Origin: Oscillospiraceae bacterium
Lineage (GTDB): Bacteria > Bacillota > Clostridia > Oscillospirales > Oscillospiraceae
DNA length: 64,000 nucleotides
Assembly: GCA_017435615.1 (NCBI GenBank)
Contig: JAFSET010000081.1
Coordinates: 18,390-82,389 of the forward strand
Reading direction: 5' to 3'
Shown: piece by piece, positions 26,852 to 34,405 of the stretch
Numbering within the stretch: the first letter of the stretch is position 1
Layout: each line of letters starts with the position of its first letter
Position numbers and translations under genes: made by a program
Notes under the pieces: model-generated
Told to the model about the DNA's origin: nothing
The model's input: the letters and a program-made list of their open reading frames with translations, nothing else
Database searches by the model: none

Positions 26852-27841
26852 TCACTTTTTGTTTACGTCATTGTACCCCAATTCCAAATTGTTGTCAACA
26901 AGCTCTGACAAATAATCCCCGGAAAGCACCGCCCCCTGATAATAATACAGCAAAATGGTTTCATGATCCGCACCCTGCACCGCCATTGCATCCGCGCCGT
27001 ACTGACTCATGCCTACCCGGTGACCAAATCCCTTGGTCGTCACTGTAATGCGCTCCCCTGCTGCGGTGATCACAAATGCCGTAGAACGAAGACCAAGAAG
27101 CTTTCTGACTTGTGTTCCTGTAAAATTCGTACCTCCAATTTCCACAGTGTCGACACCTCCGCCGTTGGTATAGGAGATCGATCCGATCCAGGATCCGGGA
27201 TGACCTCCGGGCCAAATGCCCAATTTTTCACAAAATTCTTCGTCAGTAAAGATTACCGTGTCTGTATAGTGGACGGCATGTTCCTCTCCGGGACTTTCCA
27301 CGGACTGTAAATAAGGAACAGCGGTCCCCCAGACAGCCTGTGCATCCTCAGTCTTTCCACCAGAACAGGAAAAATACGTCGCTTCGATCAGCTTGTCCTC
27401 ATATAAAAGCACCTGACCTGCTGTGTCGAGTACGGCTCGTTTCACCTTTTCCACCGACTGTTCTGTGCCGCCATTGCGCAAATAATCCTGTTCCGAAATA
27501 AAGGCCTGACAGCACGAGGCATCTGTGCAGACTTGTCCGTCAGTGTGTTTGGGAGATAACAGTCTGCGGCAGGTATATGTCCGGGCAACCACCGCCTGTG
27601 CTTTTAAAGCCTCCGTCTCGAAGTCAGCAGGCATCTCTGCCAACACAACCTGAAAGATATATTCTTCCAAATCCATCTTCTCAACGGCTCCCTCCTGCAG
27701 AACCGATACTGTCAGTGACTGCTCCTGCGACGGCTCAGATGGATGAACCTGTAAAACCGGCTCTTCTTTGTATGAACGCAGCATCAATAGGGCCGGAAAG
27801 ATATAAACCAACAGAGCAGCTACAACTAATTTTAACTTCAT
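26852..27841 (-). CDS. spoIID: SpoIID, stage II sporulation protein D (peptidoglycan lytic transglycosylase)
   Basis: 329 residues. One N-terminal membrane helix (about 4-22), then an extracytoplasmic SpoIID domain. This has the catalytic Glu in VVLAEMPADFE near residue 69, then ALKAQAVVARTY, FSCSGG and the C-terminal GFGHRVGMSQYGA. In the family it cleaves denuded glycan strands with SpoIIM/SpoIIP to drive engulfment. It is transcribed divergently from the LRR gene and is followed directly by metA. A sigma-E-like promoter lies just upstream, consistent with mother-cell expression. Confidence 0.94.
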   Translation of the reverse strand: MKLKLVVAALLVYIFPALLMLRSYKEEPVLQVHPSEPSQEQSLTVSVLQEGAVEKMDLEEYIFQVVLAEMPADFETEALKAQAVVARTYTCRRLLSPKHTDGQVCTDASCCQAFISEQDYLRNGGTEQSVEKVKRAVLDTAGQVLLYEDKLIEATYFSCSGGKTEDAQAVWGTAVPYLQSVESPGEEHAVHYTDTVIFTDEEFCEKLGIWPGGHPGSWIGSISYTNGGGVDTVEIGGTNFTGTQVRKLLGLRSTAFVITAAGERITVTTKGFGHRVGMSQYGADAMAVQGADHETILLYYYQGAVLSGDYLSELVDNNLELGYNDVNKK

Positions 27842-27863
27842 AGTCTTTTGTCACCTCAAAAGC

Positions 27864-27895
27864 ATTGTAGCACGCTCCGATAAAAGAACGTGACG
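27864..27895 (-). promoter_or_regulatory. Possible sigma-E promoter for spoIID
   Basis: Minus strand GTCACGTT (27895-27888), a spacer of 16 bases and GCTACAAT (27871-27864). This resembles the sigma-E pattern (GTCATATT, CATACAAT) and fits the known sigma-E control of spoIID. It is a loose match, with several departures from consensus. Confidence 0.45.
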
Positions 27896-27919
27896 ATTTT
27901 TGTGGGAAGACCTTCCTTT

Positions 27920-27961
27920 TGTCAAGGAACGCTTGACATTATCTTTTATCGTCATTATAAT
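27920..27961 (+). promoter_or_regulatory. Consensus sigma-A promoter with an overlapping palindrome, for the LRR gene
   Basis: TTGACA (27933-27938), 17 bases, TATAAT (27956-27961): a perfect consensus. The inverted repeat TGTCAAG (27920-27926) and CTTGACA (27932-27938) covers the -35 box with a five-base centre. It is a plausible operator, though no regulator gene is adjacent. Confidence 0.8.
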
Positions 27962-27995
27962 TTAGTGTGAAAATTTATGAAAAGGTTACTGCGAT

Positions 27996-29723
27996 ATGAA
28001 AAAGTTTTTAAAAGTGTTTGTTCCTGTTTTTCTGGCACTTGCGATCATTGCCGGATCAGGATGGTACTTACTCGCCTACGATCGGGATTTCACCAGAGAT
28101 ATGCTGCTGCAGGGTGCCCGTTACTTCGAAAAGGAAAGCAAGCTTGATACCGCTTCCTGGTTTTATGACCGGGCCTATGAGCAAGGCCACGGCAGCGATG
28201 AGATCGCCGTCGAACTCGCGCAGCAATATATCGAAAGCGGCAACTACACAAAGGCTGAAGTTACTTTGAACAGAGCGATCAAAGACGGCGGCGGTGTTCA
28301 GGTTTATACCGCCCTGTGCAAAGCCTACGTGGAGCAGGACAAGCTTCTGGATGCTGTAGAGCTTCTTGACAAAATATCTGACCCGGAGTTAAAAGCATCT
28401 TTGGACGCATTACGTCCGGCTGCACCGATCACTCCCCAAACTCCAGGCTTTTATAATCAGTATATTTCCGTATCTGTTGAATGTCCCGATGCGCAATTAT
28501 ATGTCTCGACCGGCGGTGAATATCCGTCTATCAATAAAGACAGCTATTCAGAACCCATTCCCCTTTCAGACGGTGAAAACGTACTTTATGCCCTTGCCGT
28601 TTCCGATGCGGGACTGGTCAGTCCCCTATCCATATTTGGATACACCGTTGGTGGCGTTGTGGAAGAAGTCGTTTTTGAAGATTCCGCAATCGAGCAAACA
28701 GTGCGTTATATGCTTGCCGCAACAGACGATCAGGTCATTTATTCCAACGATCTGTGGGATATTACAGAATTTTCTGTCCCTGAGGACGCGCAAAACTACA
28801 ATGATCTCAGGCATATGATATTCCTCGATAGTCTTACCATCTCGCAGGGTACACCGGGCCAGCTTCAGTGCCTCTCCGGCATGTCTGCGCTAAAGAACTT
28901 GCAGATCACAGATACCGCCGTATCACAGGAAGAACTTGCATTGATCGGGTCATTGATCACATTGGAAAAGCTGACGTTGAACGGCTGCAGCCTGTCTACC
29001 ACCGAGGGTCTGCAAGGGCTGACCGCCCTTACCTATTTGGATTTGGGCAACAACGCCATTCGTAATATTTCTGCCCTTTCCTCCATGACAGGCCTGAAAG
29101 AACTCTACATGGTCCGCAATGCACTTCAGGATCTTACCGCGCTATCATCCTGCCCCCTTTTATCCGTGCTTGACATCTCTTATAACGATGTAACAAACCT
29201 GAATTCTCTTTCCGGTCTAAGTACGCTTTCCAAACTGGACATCAGCCACAATAACCTCAAAAAGATCGCCCCCCTTGCACAGCTCACTGCCCTGACCGAA
29301 CTGCGGGCCAATAACAACTCCATCGCAGATGTATCCATGCTGAGTGCCTGCACAGCTCTAAGCTATGTGGATCTGTCCAACAACGCACTGACATCCGTCG
29401 ATACACTGGCATCTATAGACAGTGTAACTTACTTAAACTTCTCCCACAATCAAGTGGAGACACTGCCAGTTTGGCCATCATCCAGTGCACTGGTAACCAT
29501 TGATGGCTCCTATAATCTGATTGCCGATCTTTCCGGATTGAAGGACCTGAAAAGCATCAATAACATCTTAATGGATTATAATGAAAACATTGAGTCTATC
29601 TCAGAGCTGGCTGATTGCCCGCTGCTAATCAAAGTCAATGTTTACGGAACCAAGGTCACCGATGTAAAGGCCTTGACAGATCAAAGTATAATCGTCAACT
29701 ATAATCCCCTGCCCCAGGAATGA
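27996..29723 (+). CDS. Membrane-anchored TPR and leucine-rich-repeat surface protein
   Basis: 575 residues. A single N-terminal helix (about 5-25) anchors the protein. Residues about 30-130 form TPR-like helices (ARYFEKESKLDTASWFYDRA; AVELAQQYIESGNYTKAE; TALCKAYVEQDKLLDAVELL). About 150-215 is a chitobiase-like Fn3 segment (YVSTGGEYPSINKDSY). About 290-565 is an LRR domain of internalin type with repeats such as LTYLDLGNNAIRNISALSSM. It probably mediates protein binding at the cell surface. It has a perfect consensus promoter and its own terminator. Its neighbours on both sides are also repeat-rich envelope proteins. The precise ligand is unknown. Confidence 0.85.
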   Translation: MKKFLKVFVPVFLALAIIAGSGWYLLAYDRDFTRDMLLQGARYFEKESKLDTASWFYDRAYEQGHGSDEIAVELAQQYIESGNYTKAEVTLNRAIKDGGGVQVYTALCKAYVEQDKLLDAVELLDKISDPELKASLDALRPAAPITPQTPGFYNQYISVSVECPDAQLYVSTGGEYPSINKDSYSEPIPLSDGENVLYALAVSDAGLVSPLSIFGYTVGGVVEEVVFEDSAIEQTVRYMLAATDDQVIYSNDLWDITEFSVPEDAQNYNDLRHMIFLDSLTISQGTPGQLQCLSGMSALKNLQITDTAVSQEELALIGSLITLEKLTLNGCSLSTTEGLQGLTALTYLDLGNNAIRNISALSSMTGLKELYMVRNALQDLTALSSCPLLSVLDISYNDVTNLNSLSGLSTLSKLDISHNNLKKIAPLAQLTALTELRANNNSIADVSMLSACTALSYVDLSNNALTSVDTLASIDSVTYLNFSHNQVETLPVWPSSSALVTIDGSYNLIADLSGLKDLKSINNILMDYNENIESISELADCPLLIKVNVYGTKVTDVKALTDQSIIVNYNPLPQE

Positions 29724-29734
29724 CCGTAAATCAA

Positions 29735-29767
29735 AAACCCTGATGGAAGCTGCTTCCATCAGGGTTT
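29735..29767. terminator. Bidirectional terminator between convergent genes
   Basis: A perfect 15-bp stem (AAACCCTGATGGAAG and its complement) with a three-base loop is flanked by A- and T-rich ends. It serves the LRR gene and the convergent 29788-31020 gene. Confidence 0.85.
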
Positions 29768-29787
29768 AAATTTTGGGATATTGACGA

Positions 29788-31020
29788 TCAGTTGACGGTA
29801 CGAATCAGGCACGAATAAGTCACGCCTTCATACTCTGTCTGCACCAGGCAATTTGTTTCGGAGGATTGCACGGAAACATAGTTGCCGTCTACCTCACAGG
29901 AACTGCCCTCTGCAATGGTCCAGGTCAGTTCCAATGTATTTCCGCTTGAATCCGTTAGATACAGACCCACGGAAGAGCCAACAGACAATGTCACATCATA
30001 GATTTTTTCATATTCATCAAAGGGAATTTTATCGCCGAATTGATTATACAGAAGATAATCTCCATTGCCCGCTGGGGCGGTAGTTTCGGAGTTATCACCC
30101 GGTTCTTCGCCGTTTTCTTCCGGCATAGTCGGCTCTTCAAAATCGCAAATGATGGTGCAGCTTGTGATCACACCGTCATATTCCGCGTGAATTTCCGTCT
30201 GGCCCTCGCTCACCGCGATCACAACACCGTCAGTCACCGTAGCAACGGTAGGATCATCGGAGGTCCAAACGATCTGGTCATGAGAAACTTCTCCGTCATA
30301 GAGCGTCCAGCTAAAGCCCTCATAGTCTGCTGTGATGGATTTGCGGTTCAGCCGAATTCCTTCCGGTGCGACCGTGGGGGGCTCTGTAGCAATTTCAAAA
30401 ACACAGCTAACTTTACACTCTGCGGTAATTTCACCGCAAGTAACCGTAATAACTGCCTGGCCCTGATCAACGCAGGTGATCTTGCCGGAGGAAGAAACCG
30501 TTGCAACCGCCTCATTGCTGCTGGAATAGGATATGGAATCTGTAGTATTGGAGGGTGCAGGCGTAGCTTCCAGCATCCATACTTCCCCTGCTGCACCCAT
30601 GGTAATCTCAAGCTGGGAAAGACTCAGCCCGGTGCAGGCAATGTCCTGCTGCTCTGTGGTATCCGTTGTAGACTGGACATTTGTATCCGGCTGCGTACGA
30701 CGGGACCAACCGTTTAATACATACAGGATCATAAAGGCAACGATCAGGATCAGGCATACTAAAACAATAATCAATCCCAATGCCTTTTTATTGGAAGGCT
30801 TTTTTTCGTTTGAGACGGCAGTAAGCTCGTTGCCTTGCATACGCTTGCGAACGTTTGATTTTGAAAAGCGTCCGCCCTTTACATATGTATAACCACTGCT
30901 TTGGCTCTGCTCATCCGCAACCGTTGTGCTTTCTGCCGGACGGGCGCAGCCACAGATTGGGCATTGCGCAGCAGTTTCCGGATAGGATGTCCCGCAGACA
31001 TCACAAATTACTTTACTCAT
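29788..31020 (-). CDS. Zinc-ribbon membrane protein with bacterial Ig-like (Big2) domains
   Basis: 410 residues. The N-terminus (1-30) is a zinc ribbon with CDVCG and CPICGCA Cys pairs. A polar linker follows, then one membrane helix near 78-102 (GLIIVLVCLILIVAFMILYV). The rest is extracytoplasmic. Two Big2-like Ig domains lie at about 130-205 and 215-295 (SYSSSNEAVATVSSSGKIT; WTSDDPTVATVTDGVV), then a Pro/Glu linker and a C-terminal beta-domain. A cytoplasmic zinc ribbon joined to extracellular Ig domains suggests a signalling or scaffold role. It is divergent from the kinase-like gene that has a similar inside-outside layout. Function unknown. Confidence 0.82.
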   Translation of the reverse strand: MSKVICDVCGTSYPETAAQCPICGCARPAESTTVADEQSQSSGYTYVKGGRFSKSNVRKRMQGNELTAVSNEKKPSNKKALGLIIVLVCLILIVAFMILYVLNGWSRRTQPDTNVQSTTDTTEQQDIACTGLSLSQLEITMGAAGEVWMLEATPAPSNTTDSISYSSSNEAVATVSSSGKITCVDQGQAVITVTCGEITAECKVSCVFEIATEPPTVAPEGIRLNRKSITADYEGFSWTLYDGEVSHDQIVWTSDDPTVATVTDGVVIAVSEGQTEIHAEYDGVITSCTIICDFEEPTMPEENGEEPGDNSETTAPAGNGDYLLYNQFGDKIPFDEYEKIYDVTLSVGSSVGLYLTDSSGNTLELTWTIAEGSSCEVDGNYVSVQSSETNCLVQTEYEGVTYSCLIRTVN

Positions 31021-31067
31021 GTTGGTCCTCCATTCTGACGGAATATGGTCTTTATTTTCTTTTCACG

Positions 31068-31096
31068 ATTATAGCATTATAATTCAAATAAAACAA
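31068..31096 (-). promoter_or_regulatory. Promoter for the zinc-ribbon gene
   Basis: Minus strand TTGTTT (31096-31091), a 17-base spacer and TATAAT (31073-31068), 48 bases before the start codon. Confidence 0.75.
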
Positions 31097-31107
31097 CAAC
31101 AAACTTG

Positions 31108-31136
31108 TTGCTTTTTTTTAAATTTTATTTTATCAT
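31108..31136 (+). promoter_or_regulatory. Candidate promoter for the kinase-like gene
   Basis: TTGCTT (31108-31113), 17 bases of mostly T, then TATCAT (31131-31136). The RBS AAGGAGG follows at 31152. It is divergent from the zinc-ribbon promoter. Confidence 0.55.
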
Positions 31137-31166
31137 ATAGAAAGTATTCATAAGGAGGCGATAAAT

Positions 31167-34136
31167 GTGTCTGATCCGAAGCTGATCTCGCCATTACTTG
31201 ACAATTTTGTTATGGGTGATCCAATTTCCGACAAGAACGGTATCCGCTGCTGTCCGGCAATGGACACTGCGTCTGATGAAAAATATATCGTAAAAATCAT
31301 TTCTGTCCCTGCATCCGAGACCCAACTGCAGGCTCTGCTTTTAACCGGAGCGTTGGAAAACGAAGATGCAGCCTGGAAGTATTTTGAAGATCGGGCCAAT
31401 GATCTTGTCCATGAACTGGATATCCTACAGCAGCTTTCCAAGCAAGAAGGATTTTTGCCCTGCGAACGCTATCAGGTTGTTCCTATGGAGGACCACATCG
31501 GCTACGAGGTTTATATTCTGACACGATATAAACGCACTTTGCTGCGACAGTTCGATAAAAAACCTCTCACAAAGCTGGATGCATTGAATTTAGGCCTTGA
31601 CCTGTGCGCAGCGCTGAATGCCTGCAGAAGAAGCGGTTATCTGTTTTCAAATTTGAAGCCCTCCAACATCTATGTGACAGAAAACGGAGAGTATAAAATT
31701 AGCGACTTGGGCTTCATCAGCTTAAGCGCCCTGAAATACGCAGCCCTCCCCCAGCAATATGTGGGAAAATATACACCGCCGGAGCTTCTGGATCCATTCA
31801 GTACCCTCAATACGACCATGGATGTGTACGCGTTGGGTATGATTCTTTATGAGATCTACAACGGCGGTATACTCCCGGAAGATGAAGACACACCTCTTCC
31901 GCCACCCCAGTATGCCGACGAAGAGCTTGGTCAGATCATCCTGAAGGCTTGTTGCAGCGAAGTGGAGGAACGTTGGCAGGATCCGGTTCAAATGGGTCAG
32001 ATGCTGGTAAACTATATGCAGAAAAACGGCTCCTCTGATGATCCCATTGTGCCGCCGCCTATGCCGGAAGAGGACCCGGAACCGATGCCAGAAGAAACGG
32101 ATCCCATCGAACAGCCTGCAGCGGATACGCAGCAAGACAGCGATCCTGAGCAATGTGAAGAAAGTGCAGAAGAAATTCAGATTAACGAAGGAGAACCTGT
32201 CGGTGTTTCTGAGGCAGAAGAACCCATTGCGGAAAACGAGCAGCTATCCTTTGATATGGAAGAAACCGAGACGGTCGAAGCCATTTCTGAGGAAACCGAG
32301 CTTGCACAGCCAGTCGATGACGAATTATCTGAGGATGTTTCCATCGATGAAGACCCGGATATATCCTACGACGAGCTATCTGATGAGGTTAGTCAAATCC
32401 TCAGCCAGGCAGATGAGCTGGCCGCAATTGATGTACCGGAACCGGTGGTAGCTCCTGAGCCGGTGGAGGTTAAGCTTCCGGAACCGGAAGAGCCTGAGGC
32501 TCTTCCTGAGGACGCATCAGAAGAAATATCCGAGGAAGAATTGGAAATAATTCCGGATGAAACTGATGAAGAAGAACCTTCCGAAAATGATGAGGAAGAA
32601 AAGCCTGTTAAACAAAGCCACTGGCTGAGAAACACTTTATTGATCGTTCTGGCGCTTGCGCTGCTTGCCGGCGGTTTTGTGTTCTACAAGTTCTACTATA
32701 TGAAGACTGTCGATGATCTTCAATTGATCGGCAACCGGGATACGCTGACTGTTCAGGTCACATCCGAGGTAGAAGACGAGCTGCTGTCAATTTCCTGCAC
32801 GGATCTGTACGGCAAAACTGTGATCGTTCCCGTTGTCAACGGCGAAGCGGAATTCTCCGGTCTGGCAGCCAATGCGGAATACACCATCGAAGTCAATATT
32901 GAAGGTTTCCATGGCCTTAACGGCAAAGTATCCGCCAGTCATTTTACGCCTGCAGAAAGCGCCATCGTACAGTATAACGTGGTTACCGGCAATATGGCCG
33001 GCTCTGCCATTTTAAGCTTTACCGTCAGTGGTCCCGATTCTGAAAACTGGAAGTTTACCTACAGCACCTCCGGTCAGGAAGAACAAACCGTTTCCTTCAC
33101 CGGCCATACCGTAACACTTACCGATCTTCAGCAAAACAAAGTTTATACCGGCATTCTGGAGCCGGAAGATGATTTGTTTATAGCCGAAGCTACAGAAATC
33201 ACCTTCACTGCCTCCGATGTAATTCTTGCCCAGAACCTGGTGATCACCGAATGTGCCAACGGAAGGTTATCCGCTGAATGGACTGTTCCCGAAGGCGTTG
33301 CCGTGGAAAGCTGGAGCGTCCGGTGCTACAATGGCTCTGACTACGACCAAACTGTTACAACTCAGGAAACATCGATTGTGTTTTCCGATTTGGATCACAC
33401 TGACAGCTTTACCGTGGATGTGACCGCAATGGGACAAAGCTACATTCAAACCGCATCCGTAGGCAAAAACTCTGTCACAGTGAAAAACCTGACCGCCAAT
33501 GCATCCCAGGCCGGAATGATCAGCTTGAATTGGGAAGCTTCCCAAATTCCTGAGAACGGATGGATCGTTTCCTACACGATTAACGGCTCTGAAACTGTAT
33601 GGACCACTGCAACAAACCAAAACAGTGCGGAGATCACACCTGCGGTTCCCGGCTGTCAGTACACCTTCACAGTTCAGGCAGCAGACTCATCTCCTACCAT
33701 TTGCAAGCCCTGCGTTTGCAGCACTGCCGAGGCAGAAGACTTTTACGTGAATTTTGCCGGTAACGAGGTGACAAGATATAACCTGTCCTTTTACCTTTGT
33801 AAACGCCCTTCACTCGACGGCTGGACCCGTAACGATTTGTCGGACGCTGACTACACCACAACCTTTGCTGTCGGTACCGCCGCTGGCTTTGTTGTACACC
33901 TGAACCGCCAGTACGATCTGTCCTATGATGATATGGTGACAGCATTTGTGATCCGTGATGAAAATGATCAGATCGTCAGCGTCAGCTCTGTGGTAAAAAC
34001 CTGGACAGATATGTGGCACAAAAACTACTGTCACCTGGACATTCCTTCTATCCCCGACAAGCCGGGTGATTATACCATCAGTGTCTATTTTGACGGTCAA
34101 TTTGCGGTCACACAGGCGTTTAGTGTTGTGAAATAA
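31167..34136 (+). CDS. Membrane protein with serine/threonine-kinase-like domain (probable pseudokinase) and FN3-like ectodomain
   Basis: 989 residues. A kinase-fold domain at about 1-280 keeps Lys43 (IVK), Glu83, the DLG metal motif (D180) and a PPE motif. It lacks the glycine-rich loop, and the HRD catalytic triplet reads F-S-N (160-162) before LKPSN, so the catalytic Asp is Asn. A very acidic Pro/Glu region at about 285-480 is followed by a membrane helix near 484-506 and several FN3-like beta domains outside to the C-terminus. GTG 31167 is the start (AAGGAGG eight bases upstream). The overlapping ATG at 31165 is out of frame and stops at once. It resembles PrkC/PknB receptors in layout but is probably a signalling scaffold rather than an active kinase. 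Confidence 0.82.
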   Translation: MSDPKLISPLLDNFVMGDPISDKNGIRCCPAMDTASDEKYIVKIISVPASETQLQALLLTGALENEDAAWKYFEDRANDLVHELDILQQLSKQEGFLPCERYQVVPMEDHIGYEVYILTRYKRTLLRQFDKKPLTKLDALNLGLDLCAALNACRRSGYLFSNLKPSNIYVTENGEYKISDLGFISLSALKYAALPQQYVGKYTPPELLDPFSTLNTTMDVYALGMILYEIYNGGILPEDEDTPLPPPQYADEELGQIILKACCSEVEERWQDPVQMGQMLVNYMQKNGSSDDPIVPPPMPEEDPEPMPEETDPIEQPAADTQQDSDPEQCEESAEEIQINEGEPVGVSEAEEPIAENEQLSFDMEETETVEAISEETELAQPVDDELSEDVSIDEDPDISYDELSDEVSQILSQADELAAIDVPEPVVAPEPVEVKLPEPEEPEALPEDASEEISEEELEIIPDETDEEEPSENDEEEKPVKQSHWLRNTLLIVLALALLAGGFVFYKFYYMKTVDDLQLIGNRDTLTVQVTSEVEDELLSISCTDLYGKTVIVPVVNGEAEFSGLAANAEYTIEVNIEGFHGLNGKVSASHFTPAESAIVQYNVVTGNMAGSAILSFTVSGPDSENWKFTYSTSGQEEQTVSFTGHTVTLTDLQQNKVYTGILEPEDDLFIAEATEITFTASDVILAQNLVITECANGRLSAEWTVPEGVAVESWSVRCYNGSDYDQTVTTQETSIVFSDLDHTDSFTVDVTAMGQSYIQTASVGKNSVTVKNLTANASQAGMISLNWEASQIPENGWIVSYTINGSETVWTTATNQNSAEITPAVPGCQYTFTVQAADSSPTICKPCVCSTAEAEDFYVNFAGNEVTRYNLSFYLCKRPSLDGWTRNDLSDADYTTTFAVGTAAGFVVHLNRQYDLSYDDMVTAFVIRDENDQIVSVSSVVKTWTDMWHKNYCHLDIPSIPDKPGDYTISVYFDGQFAVTQAFSVVK

Positions 34137-34140
34137 CCGA

Positions 34141-34177
34141 TTTCAGGCAGCCTTTTCAGGTTGCCTGAAATTTTTTC
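34141..34177 (+). terminator. Terminator of the kinase-like gene
   Basis: TTTCAGGCA (34141-34149) pairs with TGCCTGAAA (34162-34170), and an inner CCT/AGG pair extends the stem. A T-run follows to 34177. Confidence 0.85.
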
Positions 34178-34206
34178 TTGCAAATCCGACGCAGCAGTGC
34201 TATACT
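34178..34206 (+). promoter_or_regulatory. Sigma-A promoter of the aromatic amino acid operon
   Basis: TTGCAA (34178-34183), 17 bases, TATACT (34201-34206). Transcription would begin near 34213, about 25 bases before the leader peptide start. Confidence 0.82.
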
Positions 34207-34237
34207 GTCTTTAATTCTAAAAGATGGAGATCATACC

Positions 34238-34300
34238 ATGTATACTTCTGCTGCACAGTTTTATTTTTATTGCTATTACTTTTTTAACGGTAAAAAGTAA
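34238..34300 (+). CDS. Phe/Tyr-rich leader peptide of the aro operon attenuator
   Basis: A 20-codon frame with GGAG eight bases before its ATG. Residues 8-16 read FYFYCYYFF; in all there are four Phe and five Tyr. This is the hallmark of an attenuation leader whose translation senses charged tRNA-Phe and tRNA-Tyr. The stop at 34298-34300 lies in the 3' arm of an AT-rich hairpin and just before the proposed antiterminator strand. It is followed by a terminator and then by aroF. The peptide itself probably has no further function. Confidence 0.85.
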   Translation: MYTSAAQFYFYCYYFFNGKK

Positions 34301-34391
34301 TAGAGATTTGTGCTGCAAAGAATTATACGGTATTCCATTTTATACGAAATCCCACTGCCGCACAGATTTTCGTCTGTGCGGTATATTTTTT
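34275..34391 (+). promoter_or_regulatory. Transcription attenuator of the aro operon
   Basis: Three mutually dependent structures. Hairpin 1: ATTACTTTTT (34275-34284) with AAAAAGTAAT (34292-34301), over the last leader codons. Antiterminator: ATTTGTGC (34306-34313) can pair with GCACAGAT (34360-34367), with one G-U. Terminator: CCGCACAGA (34358-34366) with TCTGTGCGG (34373-34381) and a T-rich tail. A ribosome stalled at the Phe/Tyr codons would disrupt hairpin 1 and leave the antiterminator strand free. One that reaches the stop codon would cover that strand and allow termination. The pairings were worked out by eye. Confidence 0.75.
34358..34391 (+). terminator. Attenuator terminator upstream of aroF
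   Basis: A nine-bp GC-rich stem with a six-base loop, followed by TATATTTTTT, ending directly before the AGGAG of aroF. Confidence 0.88.
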
Positions 34392-34405
34392 AGGAGATGT
34401 TGAAT

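Noticed and set aside
34397-34405. ATG 34397 as aroF start
   Set aside because: AGGAG directly abuts it; ATG 34406 has a nine-base spacer.
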